A stretch of DNA of 64,000 bases from Heterobasidion occidentale (Eukaryota; Basidiomycota; Agaricomycetes; Russulales; Bondarzewiaceae), in contig JBCAQO010000009.1 in the NCBI GenBank assembly GCA_039111635.1, positions 1,054,001-1,118,000 of the forward strand. Reading direction: 5' to 3'. Below are positions 35,132-47,917 of this stretch, one piece after another. The translations under genes were made by a program, and so were the position numbers. The stretch's first letter is position 1. Each line of letters opens with the position of its first letter. A model generated the notes under the pieces. That model made no database searches. It was not told the DNA's origin and was given only the letters and a program-made list of their open reading frames with translations.

Positions 35132-38100
35132 GGCGTCACGGAGGAGGAGGATATGATATACGGGGGATACCTGTCCGGAAGCAGGAAACAAGGTTTGATA
35201 CGGGGCCGCTTTCGGTCCTCTGGGGTTATATACTCGAATGTTGGCTGTTGGCGAGATCTAGGCGGCGAGCAGGAATCGAATGCGATCTCGAGAAGAGGAC
35301 AGAAGCACACCGGGATACGTGAGTGAGGCCCAGGGGGTGTGCACGAACGGACGGACGGCAGAGATCTATATCACACATGCACCCGCGTCCATTTCCATTA
35401 CTTATGTATACGTCCTCCCGACCGGCCCTGCGCCCCAAGATGAACGTGAGGCACCCACCCACACCGCAATTTTAGACTCCCCGTCGCATCTGCGCGCGCA
35501 TGATGATGTCTAGCCCAGATCCCTCCCTTACATACTTTCAGGCGATCGCGCTGCGAGGGCGTTCGACCTCGTTTGATGGGCTGACACGCACCAGCTTATG
35601 ATTCCCTTCTCCATCCGATCCACCAAGCGCGTCGCCACAGCGCAATGACACGGTCTGACACCCCTTGCGCAATCAGTCCACGCAGCCCAGACCGCTCGAC
35701 CCTCCGCAACAAATCTGATACACCCTGTACGTACGCGCCGTCGCCACGCGCCAGACGCTGAACCGGTTCTCCTGCTGGGGGAGCTGGAACGGGGCCATGG
35801 CCTGGGAACCGCCTCCTGTGGCCCCCAGTGTCCGCTTCCCCCCCCTCCCTGCTCGTTTCGGGCACGCGTGCATTCTCAGCATCCACACGCCGGTCACAGA
35901 GACAAAGCCCTGCAAAGTCACCAGACCGCCATCAACCCCCGTCCGTGTACGGTATGTACATCGTGCAATCCCCTCGCATGACCAGCGCCTGTGCTCCCCG
36001 CCCGCGCCCGCGCCTTCCTCCGCCTTCCTCCGCCCCTCCGCATTCGTCTTCCCGGTTTCCCTTCACGAACGACTGCGTATCTCAATCTCTCGCTTCCACT
36101 GCCGCGTTCAGTGCTCGACCGGTTAACACTCCGCGGCGTCGCCAGAGCCGGTGCCGGTCACAGCCACCAAGTTTGAGAAGAAGAAAAGTCGAACTAGCCG
36201 GAGCGGAGCTAACCGAGGGGCTCACAGCACGCACCGCGTTGTCCGCCGCCCGCATCCAGCTGGCCCCCGCCGCCACGTCCGCACCGGGCGCCACTCCGCC
36301 CGTCGACCCTCCGCAGGCCTCCACTGCCCGATGCAGCCTCGCGATTCAGTACAGTAATCCCTCGACGACGTCGCACGAACTACGACCGGCGCCATCTCGA
36401 TCGAAGGGAGATTAGAACCCGCCCGCAGTCCGTCCATGATCCATCCGATCCCCAGCCCCTCCTCCCTCACTCCCAGCGCCCACGTTCATCTGCCCGCGTG
36501 CATCCCCGCTTCCTTCGTCCGCCTTGAATCCGAGTTGATCGCCGAACCAGCAAGCACCTCATCTGGGTTCGAAAGAAAAAGCTTTTTGACGAAGCTCGAA
36601 TCAGAACCCGCGCATGCAGTACCGTGACTGCCGGACCCACCTCGGCCAGGCTGCGTCCCGCCGTTCCACGCCCCGCCCGCCCGGCTGCAGTTCTCTTGCG
36701 GCTTCTCGCAGTGGGTGCCCAACACAGTTGAACGATGCGATGCGGTGCGGCGCGGGCGTATGGGGGAGGGGCTCAGAGGTTCCCAGACTTTCCCACGCCG
36801 CGTCGGCGGCGAGTGGGCCTCGCCCTGGTGTGACACACAGACGCACCCGCTTCTGCTCGATTCTATTAGGGGCCCTCTGCCTCTGCGACCGGCGGCGCGT
36901 CGCGTCATCAGCACCGGTGACTTACCCTCGCCCAATGGTAACTTTGCTAATTCCCAGCTTGCTCGCACGCGGGGGGATTCCATCAGGTTCCATCCGAGTA
37001 GTCTCCTCACGCCAGGAAAGTGTGCAATATCGAATGCACGCTTCGTGTATGTAAAGCGGCTTCCGTCGGTCCCTGATCGCCGCGCTCATTCAGTCGTGTG
37101 CGCGACGACGTGTTCGCTGGATGGATTCGAGCGGGGCTTCGAGCCTTCGCCAGGTCAGAATGGCGGCTTTACGTGCAAGTTACCTTCGTGCCGGTGAGTC
37201 CCCGTTTTTCAAATTCCGCGTTCTTTCCTGTCTCGAGCAGGGACGTGTCTGTATCTGTGTATCGAGGCTCTCCCGTCGCCGCGTGCGGTTGGTACGGTGC
37301 GAGAGAACGCCTTCCTCGAGCCTTCCTTCGCGGTACCTGCCGCCCCCTTTTTCTTTTATTTTCATATCTTCAAAGAACACTACGTTCCTCTTTGTTGAAG
37401 TTTTCCCTTGCGCGATCACATAGCTTCAAGAAAGGATGCCCGCGTTCGCGCGGCCCCCAGCAGCAGATGCGAGCGCATGTGGACCCTGCTGCGCACTGCT
37501 GCATCCATGACTCGCGCCGACGTCCCTATCACTCTACCTACATTCTTCTCATTAACCTCCCCTTCGCCTTCGCGGTCTTCTGTCCGGTTAAGGACCCGTC
37601 ACTCTAGAAAGCCGGCGTTATTGAGCCTGGCCCCCTGGCAGCCCTTTCTCCTCCCCCCACTTTCTTCATTCGATCGCGTCCGTTCGCTCGTGAAAACTCG
37701 AGCTACCTCGCACGGGGTTTCCCACCTCCACTCCACCCGTTGGCTCGGTGCATTCGCTCATCGATCCATGGAAGCCGCCTGCGCACCACCCACCCGCCTT
37801 CGATCTGAGCAGAGAATGCCGACTCGTGCAGACCACGACGCAACGCACCGCGAGCGTGGCCACGTCCAGCCGGCGGCGGCTTGCTCCACGCAGGCGAAAC
37901 GAAACGGAGCGAAGCGAACTGAGTCCTTAATATATCGTATCATATCGCCATCGTCATCAGCGTCATCGTCATAAGGCTGCCGCAGCGCTTATTCGGAATA
38001 TGGCCGACGACGATCACACCTTGCCCCTGTAACCTTTGCAGAATTTCACGTTTGGAACAAAGTCGAACGCTCCGGATCCCGCGCTGCCGTGCGGTGGACA

Positions 38101-41100
38101 CGGTGCGATGTGCACAGTACGGCATGGGATGGGATAACCTCGGCTCGGTACGCGTCGTGAGCCCACCGCAGGATGGGCCGTAGGATGCAGGACGCAGGAT
38201 GTGTGCTCCTGGCAATACGGTGGGTCGGCGGAACGCGGGCTGGCTGGCTGACGGGTTGGCTGACGGGCTGGCTGCTGGAATCAGATTCATTGACGTGATC
38301 ATGCATTGACGTACGCTGGGGGCTCAGCCAGCATCAGATCGGTTCGATCGAGTCCGTCCATTCCTGCGAAATGCACTTACCGAGTGCAGCGTGTACATGG
38401 TCACCATAGAAGCATCCGCCGCCGGCTGGCGCCTGGTTGCGACGGCTTGCAGCGATCTGCCGTCGGTTCGACTCTTTCGTTCTACGTTCCATTTTCAGCC
38501 CAGTGTTGGTTGGCGATGGTCGTCGCTTGTTAAATGGACAGATAGATGCAGCTGCAGATATCAGATATCAGATATCAGATAGAGATGCTGATGTCGACGG
38601 TGTGTTGGTCTCAGAATCCCACGAAATTAGCAGATGCGGCGGAATCGAAGCGCGGGATCAGCGATGATCACTTCGTCTGTTTGTCGTCAGTCGCGCGGTG
38701 AGTGCGTAGAGTTTGCGGACGGTGGTGGTGCTGACGCTGATGATGATGGCGACGTTGATGAGATCATTCGTCGGCAACACAAGCTCGGTGCGGTCGCCAA
38801 GATCCGCCGCGCGTGGAAGCTCGCACGCGCTTGTTTTATGGGGTCTTTCAGGGAAAAAAAATTGCAGGGTCGGGCTCGTCGCCGCCTCGCGTTCGGGTGG
38901 GCAGAAGCCAACGACGTTTTGGATCCTTGCGACGTTGTGGTGACGTTTCTCGGTGAACTTTCGACGGTCGCCCTGTCACATTTCGTACTCTGCGCTTCGC
39001 ATGGGCACCGGTGGAAGAATATTCTCGGGACGGCAGTAAAAACCCGCCACAGTGGCCGGCAAACGGGTCGGTGCGTTCGGGCGGCGGAGAACCCCAACGC
39101 TTTCTGTCACAACGTCAATTCAAGCTGGATTGACTGCTCATCGTCCGGGAGGATAGGGTGAGAGAGACAGGGCGTGGGCGTGTGCTGAGATTGCTAGACT
39201 GAACGATCACAGCGAGATCGACATCGAACGTCGCGTCGTTCTGTGTCTTTTCATAGATCGACCTCTTGCCTGCTGATCATCCGTGGCAATAGACGTAAAC
39301 AGGGAACTTCAGGGCTGCGGCATGTTCACCAATGGTATCTGCATGGCCAGGGGGGGCCAGGTCAGGACAAGGTTGCGGCTAGCTCCCTGCCAATCCACCT
39401 TGCATCTCACGGAGCGGGACTTTGTTCCGCCCGCAGAGAAAGTTCATCTAGGGTGCGTCGCTCTGCAGGTCACACCCGGTGATGCTTCCCACAGCACAGT
39501 CCTTCCCAAGGACCTACTAGACGATGATTGGACGCAAGCTCCCATGGCCAGCTGGCGAGCATCACCACGCTGCCGCTGCAAAGGGATCCGTCAGTGTCAG
39601 ATGCAGCACGGGAGAGGGTCAGGCGGACTCACGATAGCACCGCCGCGAGGCGCAGAGGCCCAAGGTCACACCCTGCTCTTTGCTTCTGTTCACTGTCTGC
39701 AATCCGATCCACCCGCAACTCCAACCCCATCCACCGTTGCTCACATAGCCTCGGAGCGCAGGGGACAAGACAGTCGCTCGACTTTGACATATACGTGATC
39801 TCAGATGGAGGAGGGCGCCTCGGGTCTCAGCTAGGGCCCCATCTTGATGCGTGTCTGTCCAACTCGTAGCACGTGTGAGCCGGCGCGCGGTGCAGGAACT
39901 TTGTCTGCTGTCGAGAATGATAACCTGGGCATGGCGCCTCTGGTGTGAGTCGGAGACTCTGTCGGCTCGTTGTCTACGGACTACGGCCGCTCGGCCACAT
40001 CCTGTCGAACACGTTGGCCCAACAGGCGCCTCCGGGCGCACGACCCGCTTCCTCTGGGTTAGGACCATCAGAAATCAGACCTCAAACTCCATCCGACGGC
40101 GTCACCTCTCGGAATGGAACCGCCCCTAACTGCCCACCCATGCCCGCTGGCCCGGCACCCTGATTTCATTGATCCAAAGTGCGCACACAAACCCACACGC
40201 CCTCTCTTCCTCGAACGCGCTTCGCGCGATTGACAGCGTCCCGCGGCAGCATGAGCATTCCAATCACGTCAGAGGGTGACTCAGAAGATACATACGTGCT
40301 GTGCGTCCTTGGCCTGCATCGTCGCGGCGCATCCTGCATGCCCCTTATCGCGCAGCGTTGCCCACCGCGCGGCGGAACGCCAGGGAAGCATCCAAAAAGT
40401 TCCGCGCCGTCGATCCGTCCGAGGCTTGTGGGTGGGTCGAGCGAGCAGACGCGTTGAGAAGCCATCTCCCCGCCGGGGCTCACCTCTGCCGGACAGGACA
40501 TGCCCCCTCGCAGGTGACTGCGATTGGACAGACGATGACAGACGCTGACAGCCCCGGCTGCACATCGATCTCCCTCGTCTCGCCTCCGTCTGCGTGTCTG
40601 CGAACCGTAAATCTGGCCGCAATGCGGCTGGAATCGCTACCGCCGCGACGGTGGCCCTAAGATGCATACACGTATTCACGCCGCCTGCCGTGGCCTGACG
40701 TCCGCGAGAGCACGACGATCCTGCAGATGCGTTCCGGAAATAGAGCCTGCTTCCAAAGCGGGCATGGTCGAGCGGGTCCGCGCTCCACCTTTGCTCCTAG
40801 GACTGCGCGCTGTGTCAGGCGGTGCGGGAAGTGCAGGGCTCGACGGCAAGGCACGGTGGACGAGCGCGCGGGCAGGCCGGGTGGTGGTTCGGTTTAGGGC
40901 GCGCAAGTGAGACGAGGCATGCGTGTGTAAGGGGAGATGATGACCACCTGCATCAGATCAAGGGCCCGCGAATGCAGCGAGGACGGCGATACATTGCAAA
41001 AAGGGGCTAGAACACCCCAAGATAAAATGCACTTCATACTTCATGTTGGGATAGGTCTCCAGAGCGACGAACGCAAGACGCGAGTATGAGGCGTCTGCTC

Positions 41101-42586
41101 AATGTAGCGGAGCGAGCGCGAACACTGGGGGACGATCCTTGTCATATATCGGGTGCGTGGTTACGCTTTCCACCTTCAGCGAGAAATAAATATAACTGAC
41201 TCCGACTGATGCATCGCGCTCACCTCGTGCAAGGCGAGGGGGTAGACGGTATTGTGCAAGCGCAGGCAAGCCTCCCACCCATGTTCCATAACGGAGTCCG
41301 AATTACGACAAGACTTCCCTCGAAAAAAAAGAAAAAAAGGGTAAAAAAAAACAGCATTTCACAGAAAGTTGGCGCCGAACACCCTTGTCTCCATTACGAT
41401 GCTGTGTGCACTCTGGCCCCACGACACCACCGTTGCTCCAGTTTTCACTCCACGCACATGGGCTCTAGACACGGCGAGCCAGGCTGCGACCCGTCCCCAT
41501 CGAATAAGCTCAAGCCCACCCGCCGGCGCCGGAATCGCATCCCGGTCGCGCCGCCTAAGCCGCAAACCTGCGGACCGCCAAGACCCCCGAAAAACGCAGG
41601 TCGCGCAAGGACGTGTGCATCGTGGTCGTGGTGGGTGCCGCGCTCGTCTCCGCGACTTGGCTCGCGCGCGCGCAAGCGCCCGCCCGCTTCTGTACATGCA
41701 TCGCTGCTGCTGCTGCTGCTGCTGCTGTTGTTTCTGCGAGGCTTCGAAGAAGGTCGAGGAAGGAAGAAGCGCGCGCGCATTGCGCGGCGGGAGATCGCGC
41801 GCCTGCACGCGAGCAGGTGACCTCGCCCCGCGTGGACCCCGTCCAAAGTGCCATAGGGCAGCAGGAGCTGGCCGCGCTCGACAGCGCGCGCAAACCCCGG
41901 CGCGGGGCTCGCCGGGATTCAATGCAGGGCAGGGGGGGGGTTGGAGATCGCGCGCGCTCGCAGTTCGCGCGGGCGACGGGCGTCGCGTCGGTCCCTTTTC
42001 CGTCCACGGCTCACGTGCGCGGCGCGCTGAGGGAGCCGCGGTTTGGTGCTCGACGCCGCGTGAGATAGGCACGCAGTTAGGGCTGCCCCGTACAATAGCG
42101 GCATCCGTCACATGTCGCACGTATATGGTCATCGGCGATTTTAGGGGTCCTTGTAGGTCCCTCATTCTATTATTGACCCATGTGCGAATGGATATCGGTC
42201 GTAGTGTGGCCATAGACGCTAGGATGCTTGAGGTTCGTCGTCGTCGTCGTCGCCAAGTCCACATGGAATGAATCAATGGGCCAGGTGAAAATCAGAGACG
42301 CGGTGCCGCGCCGTGCATCTCGTACATACGTGGTACCGCAGCACGAATGCCGGCGCCCAGGCGGTCCTCGGCAGTTTGTGACAATGCCGTCGCCACTGTT
42401 CGGCCCCAGCGTTTCATGTGTGTTCATCATGAGTCCCTGCGCGCAAACTAAGACCTGCGTGACGACAGAGGCTATAAACAACTCGACCCGCGCGCGCCCT
42501 GCGAACCGCGCCCTGCACGCATCGTTATTTTCATGAGCACGATCACCGAGAAACAAACAGGGAGGTAAAGATACGCCAGAGGTAAG
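35132..42586. other. 7.5-kb stretch without a supportable gene
   Basis: GC-rich DNA with many frames of 100-300 codons on both strands, but no domain, no splice-connected chain and no consistent strand. Small repeats: a 7-bp ATATCAG repeat at about 38557-38579, a GGCTGGCTGACG-type repeat at 38240-38270, and a GCT trinucleotide run at about 41704-41730. The run produces poly-Gln, poly-Ala or poly-Leu in different frames. The left kilobase is the upstream region of the 33-35 kb gene. Confidence 0.4.
41704..41730. repeat. GCT/AGC trinucleotide microsatellite
   Basis: About nine consecutive GCT triplets in an unassigned GC-rich region. Frames on both strands that cross it read as homopolymers of Gln, Ala, Leu or Ser, which explains the long frames here. 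Confidence 0.85.
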
Positions 42587-43958
42587 TCACGAAGCCAGAT
42601 CGGTCGCAGGACGCAGCAGCGCCGCCTCGCTCCACCGCCTGACCCACCACCGACACATCGCCTTCCGCGCCGCGAGCTGGTCCAGCTGCAGCCCCGTCAC
42701 CCGCATCGTCCCCATCCACGCCTCGCCGCCTCCCTCACCCTCCCTCCAGCCTACATCGCCACCACCGTCGACGGCCCCGCCGCCACCGCCGCCACCGCCG
42801 CCGCTCTGCTCCCACACGATCCCAGAGTCCTCCGCGAGGCGCAGAAACGCGTCGCACACCGCGGGGCGGGTGTACGACCCGGCGGCGACGTACGCGCGCG
42901 CGGAGGCCGCGCGGGCGAGCAGGGCGCTCAGGGAGGCGAGCAGGGCGGGGTGTGAGCGGTCAAAGTGGAGCAGGTCGGAGAGGATGACGACGTCGAAGCC
43001 GTGATTCACGGTCAATCTCGATTCTGTGCCAAGAGGGAGGGATATCGGATGCTTTGCGGACGCGGCGGGGAGAAGGGCTCTGGAAATGAGGTGCGCCGGC
43101 AAGTCAGCGGTTTGCTTTTGATTTTTCGGTTTTTTGACTTTAAATTTTCTTGTGCGCATCCCCTTTAGGGTAGATAGGATAGAGCGACGACAGGGCACAA
43201 GTTCGTAGAAAAGGAAGATCGCGTGCTCACAATAGTTCGCCGACGTCCTGTCCCCAGTCGTGTCCCCGACAGAGGACAGTGCAGCCAGGCGCGGTGACGT
43301 GCGCGTTGCGCGCAACGTTGCGTTGGAGGTTCCCCAGGATGACGGGGTCAGGGTAGTCCGTGACGACGACGAGCGCGGGCGGGTGCGGGAGGACGGAGGC
43401 GAGGAGCGAGGGTAGGGCGGTTCCCGCGCCGAGCTCGATGGCTTTCGTTGGTTAGATGGACAGGATCGACGGCCGTGGTGAATGGATATTGGGTAAGAGA
43501 CATGATGGGGCGACGGATGGGCGAGCGAAGGGCGCGGGCGGGAGAGGGAAAGAGACGGTGGAGACGCACTGGTTCGTCCTGCGAGAGGAATCAGGCCGCG
43601 CTCGATGCGCTCCGCGAGCAAGAGCGCGGGCGAGAAGATGTGGTCCGCGAGGAGCGTGTTCGCCTGGATTCGCACGAGACATGCAGAGCGAACGACGGCA
43701 GCGACACCACAGCACGTACCTTCCCCTCCTTCGCTTGGCCAAGACATAAGTTCACATTTGACCAAGACAGGAAAACCACATGATCTCAGCTAGGCGGGGC
43801 GTTTGCGTATACGGTGCAGGAAAAAGGCGCATTACCTTGGGCGCGACGGTCAGCACGAGCGGGCCGTACGCGAGCTCGTCGGAGACGGTCTGGGAGGGGG
43901 CTTCGCCGAGGAAGACGAGCGCGTCGTTGAGGATGTCTTCCACGGATATCAGGTCCAT
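42587..43958 (-). CDS. family-16 SAM methyltransferase (EFM7/METTL21-like)
   Basis: Four exons, 43958-43836, 43663-43570, 43441-43231 and 43079-42587, hold one frame for 306 residues (introns 172, 128 and 151 nt, long for this window). Motif I is IELGAGTALPSLLAS, followed by VVVTDYPDP (the acidic residue that binds the SAM ribose). GHDWGQD and DVVILSDLLHFDRSHPALL match the post-I and motif II pattern of Methyltransf_16, the family of yeast EFM6/EFM7 and animal METTL21 lysine methyltransferases. The likely substrate is a lysine or N-terminus on a translation factor, but this cannot be read directly. A run of nine Gly at 42780-42810 interrupts the C-terminal third and is a low-complexity insertion absent from most relatives. 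It is divergently placed to the phosphodiesterase gene. Confidence 0.85.
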
Positions 43959-45305
43959 TGGGTGGGTCTTGTTTCGGGTGAGCACTGGGGATGATCGATG
44001 AGGATTGATCGCGATCTAATCGCTCCTCGTAACGGCAGCCCCCGAGCGCGGGACCGAACAGGGAAGGATGTGATGGGAACAGACGATCACGTGGAGGTTC
44101 AGCGCGACGCGTCAGTCGAGCTTGGCGATGGCTTGTGTGTAATGAACAAATGGAAGTGGCCTTGCGGGTGCTGGAGGTACATTAGGGTTAGTACAACGCG
44201 CGTCGTTGGTGGCGAGATGGAATTTGATTCAGTGCGGAGGACTCAAGCTTAGGACAATTTGTATGTTGGAGCGATACGCCCATAGCGTTCTCCATTGAGC
44301 GGTTCGGTTACTCAAGAATAGGTTCATCGAACATTGTGTGTGTCATAGCTTGAGTCCGCGGAGAGCTATTTGTAGGAGTTGGTCTTTGGTCAGTCAGCCA
44401 GTCCTTGACGGGAGCGATGGGCGACCACAAGGCGGCGCAGAGGACCCTGAAGCGGCGTGTCTTTGAGATGAAATGTGACATAGCCATTGAGGAGAAAAGC
44501 GCCGAGCCAGAAGAGCCCGGGCTGTTTCAATTCATGATCACCAAAATCATATCGGCGTCGAAGGGGCAGACGCTGGGAGGGGGATTGGATATACGTGGCG
44601 GACATGAAGGTGGGACTGTGAGTGCTGGGTCTCGCCCTTGTGAGAGCGGGGGATAAGTACTCCAAGCCCATGTATTCAAGGCCACAGGGCCTGTGCTGCC
44701 GTTCTTTGGACGAGGATGACGATAGACTCCTCGACATCGTGCAGGCTTCTGTTCTTCTGCTTCCGCTCTGGCCCTCGGCATTCCAAGCTGTGGTCATAGT
44801 CTGATATCCGAGCTAGGAGCGCGGGGGAGACGGTTAGGTTGGGATGGATTGAATAGGGATAGGCTTCTAGGGCGCCCGGAAGGACGTCGTTGGAACATGG
44901 CTCGAATGGAACGGCCGGAAAGCGCGCGGAAGCAGGGCTGCGAGGCTGGCAGGAAATGTTGTGCACCGGTAGACGTGCCGGGATGGTCGCGCTGTGAATG
45001 CTGCGACACGGCTGGTTTTGTCGGTGCGCGGACGGCTGTGGTCGGGGATGAGGAGAGGGATGAAGGCGAGTGCCAACGGAGGAACAAGAGCGAGCAGGCG
45101 CGGACCGGCGGCCGGGGAAGGCACAGGCCGGATCGGAGCATGTGGCGGCCACGAGACGGACGGAGCGACCGATCCAGCCACGCCAACTCCCAAGCCTTCT
45201 CAAGCTCCCTCCGTCGCTCCCACTCCTCCATCGCTCCCTCCTCCTCCTCCCCTCCTCCCTCCCTCCCCCCATCTCCAGCTCATCTCTTTTCATTTCTCTC
45301 TCCCG
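43959..45305. other. divergent intergenic region, one weak ORF
   Basis: Upstream region of both the methyltransferase (-) and the phosphodiesterase (+). A 135-codon minus frame at 44390-44797 ends with a hydrophobic segment (GLFWLGAFLLNGYVTFHL) that could be a small membrane protein, but I cannot connect it to a start or a family. A C/T-rich tract with CTCCCTCCTCC lies at 45180-45300 just before the PDE start, typical of fungal promoters. Confidence 0.4.
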
Positions 45306-47917
45306 ATGCCCAGCGTCGCAGAGGAATCAATCGCGGGTACCGGCGCCGCGGCACGCAGGCGCAGTGTCGACGTCGGTGGGCTCGCGCTCGCGCTCGGAGA
45401 CAACCTTGGTTCAGGTCAGGGCTGGGGCGGCTGGGACGAAAGCGAAAGAGATAGAGACCTCACATGGTGCGTTCACGTCGCGCCCACCGTCCCCCAGCTC
45501 CCCATTCTCGACGTTAATCTCCTCCGCGACATAGCTACGCTGAGCTTCTCAGCGATATGTACACCCACACCCACATCGCCGTCACAAATCACGATCAGCC
45601 GTCAGCACGCTCTCTTCTTTCGTCCCCTGATCCTATCTGACTCTCGCCCAGCTCCCCGCTCGACATCCCTGCAAAAACCCGCAAGCGTCTGATCAAGTCC
45701 CTCGATACTTGGAATTTCGAGCCCCATAAGCTCCCAGACGAGGAGGTCCTCTTCTGCTCCGTCATCCTCTTCCAAACCCTCTTTCGACTCGAAGGCATGC
45801 AGCAGGATGCCGGCGTGTCCATCGGTGAGCTTATCCAGCCCGGATTTTGTCCTCTATCTCCGGCCTGATCCCCATTCGTCCTCAAGACCAGATATCCGCC
45901 CTCCTCAGCAACCTCCGCAAAGTCTACCGCCAACAAAACTCGTATCACAATTTCGCACACGCTCTCGACGTTCTCCAGGCGACCCACTCCTTCCTGCACT
46001 CGGCGGGGCGTGTTCCGCCCGTATCGATATTGCTTAGGAGAAATCGTCGAACATGGAAGCCAGACAGGGGTCGCCTAGAAAAATCTTTGGTCTCGTGTCT
46101 CAGGAACCAAGACCTCCTGTGTCTGTACATAGCCTCTATCGGCCACGACGTAGGCCATCCAGGATTTACGAACGGCTTCATGGTGACCAATCACGCTTCC
46201 TCTACCCTTCTAGCGCCCTCTTATTCTTTTCCTATACCATAGAAAAATGCCAAGGCCCCGCTCTCTTCGCTTTATGACGACAAGTCGCCCCTCGAGCAGA
46301 TGCACTTCACGCTCCTTCTCCACCTCATGCGTCACCAGGGTCTCGACGCGCTGCTCGACAACCCGCGTTCAGGCGCCCAGTTTCGCAAGCTTTTGCTCGA
46401 GATCGTGCTCGCGACGGACATGCGCGTGCACCTCGAGTTCATGATCCGGTTCAAGCGCCTCGTGGACGGCGAGGTCGTCGACGAGTGGAAGAAGAAGCTC
46501 CTCGTGTGCCAAGCGCTGATCAAGTGCGCCGACATCAGCAACCCTGTGAGCGTTCCCCTGATCGCCCTCGCGTCCTCGCTCGCGTGCAGGCTTGCTTGCC
46601 TACGCGCGCGCGTCGCTGCGTCGCGGTTCCTATCATTCGCTGTCTTCTTGAGCGCTTTCTCATGTGATTCTTTTTTCTTTTGGATTTGGCTTTGGCTTTG
46701 GCGTTGGTTTGGCGCGACGCGATGGATTTAGTGTCGTCCACTCCGCGTCTCGCAGCACTGGGCGTCCGCGCTCATGGAAGAATGGTCGTGCCAGGCGGTG
46801 CTAGAGCAACACCTCCAGCTTCCACCGTCTGTCAGCGCGTCCGACAACCCACTCGCAGAGGCCAAGTCGCAGGTGTTCTTCATCGAGACCTTTGCGAAGC
46901 CGCTGTTCCTCCTGACGTCTTCCGGAATTCCTGGTATGTCTACTGCCTTCCTTTTGCGTTGAGACGGAGATAAAGAAAAATTTATCTCTCTTCGAATTTC
47001 AAACTAACTACGCAAATGCCCTTTCATCTTATCTCGAAACGCTGTTTCTAGAATCGCGCAAATACGCGGTCCAGTGCGAGAGCAACCTCAAGCTTTGGAA
47101 ACATCGCTGCCGCACGCTCGATGGCGGCGACGACAAGCCGTCCGAGCGGGCGCTCGAGCCTACGCAGCTCCCAGAGGACTTCCTCGACGCATTCCCGATG
47201 ACGCTCCCAGCGTCGCTGCTCCGCGCAGAGCAGGACGAGCACGAGCACGCGCCGCTCGACTGGCCCGCGCCCTCGACGCGCGCCTCGTCCGACGTGTCCG
47301 CCTCATCCCGCGCGCCGTCGCCCGCGCCATCTGCGACCTCCACGTCCGCGCTCCCTTGTCGTTCACAGCCTCATTCTCGGCACCCGCGCACCTGCACTCG
47401 CATCCGCACTCTCCCCTCCACCCGCATCACGAACACGACTGCGACCACGACCACGAACACTACGCATCCGCATCCCTGTCCACCTCGGCCTTGTTCAAGC
47501 CGCTCTCCGCGACAGCAAGTCCGCCGACCTCGCCCAGCGATGCCCGCTCCGAGATCTCCGATATCCCACCGCGCGCGCTCGGCGGCGGCGGCGACGGCTG
47601 TACCAGCGTCATCCTTCCCCCGCGAAGCCTGAGCTCGAGCTCGAGCCCCAGCCCCAGCGCCGTCACCCTCTCGGCCTTTGGTCCGCGTCCGCGTCGGCAA
47701 CGGCGTCGGGATCGGGTCGGGATCGGGGTCGGGCGGCGCGGGCACGGCGGCGATCCGCGCGGCGTACAAGGCGAGCGTGCGCAAAAAGACGAGCTTCCAT
47801 CGGAACTCGTGGAACCCGGTGCCGAGCGCGGCCGCGCTGTTTGCGCCGCCGTTGCCGGCCGCGATAGCGGTGGGCGCGGGGGCGGGGGGCAGGGCGGAAG
47901 CGGAGGCGAGGTCGTAG
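45306..47917 (+). CDS. PDE2: 3',5'-cyclic nucleotide phosphodiesterase (PDE2 type)
   Basis: Seven exons: 45306-45466, 45535-45600, 45652-45824, 45887-46182, 46243-46545, 46732-46933, 47052 to about 47917. The class I phosphodiesterase HD domain is complete: SYHNFAHALDV (HNxxH), IASIGHDVGHPGFTN (HDxxHxG, metal site), LATDM, IKCADISNP (metal-binding Asp), and SQHWASALMEEW followed by ASDNPLAEAKSQVFFIETFAKPL. The enzyme hydrolyses cAMP to AMP and damps the PKA pathway. Exon 2 encodes YAELLSDMYTHTHIAV; the third intron start GTCAGC (45601) removes an in-frame TGA. After the catalytic domain the tail is low complexity. Frame 1 up to about 47300, frame 2 through 47400-47680 (SATASPPTSPSDARSEISD) and the first frame again for AAIRAAYKASVRKKTSFHRN at 47750-47815 look coding, so two compensating indels or a missed intron are likely. 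Confidence 0.9.

Noticed and set aside
38400..38480. tRNA-like B box (GGTTCGACTC at about 38465)
   Set aside because: No acceptor stem or A box at the right spacing; no cloverleaf can be drawn.
41359..42276. Long frames on both strands (305 and 300 codons) with poly-Gln or poly-Leu
   Set aside because: They cross the GCT microsatellite and overlap each other antisense; no domain and no splice support.
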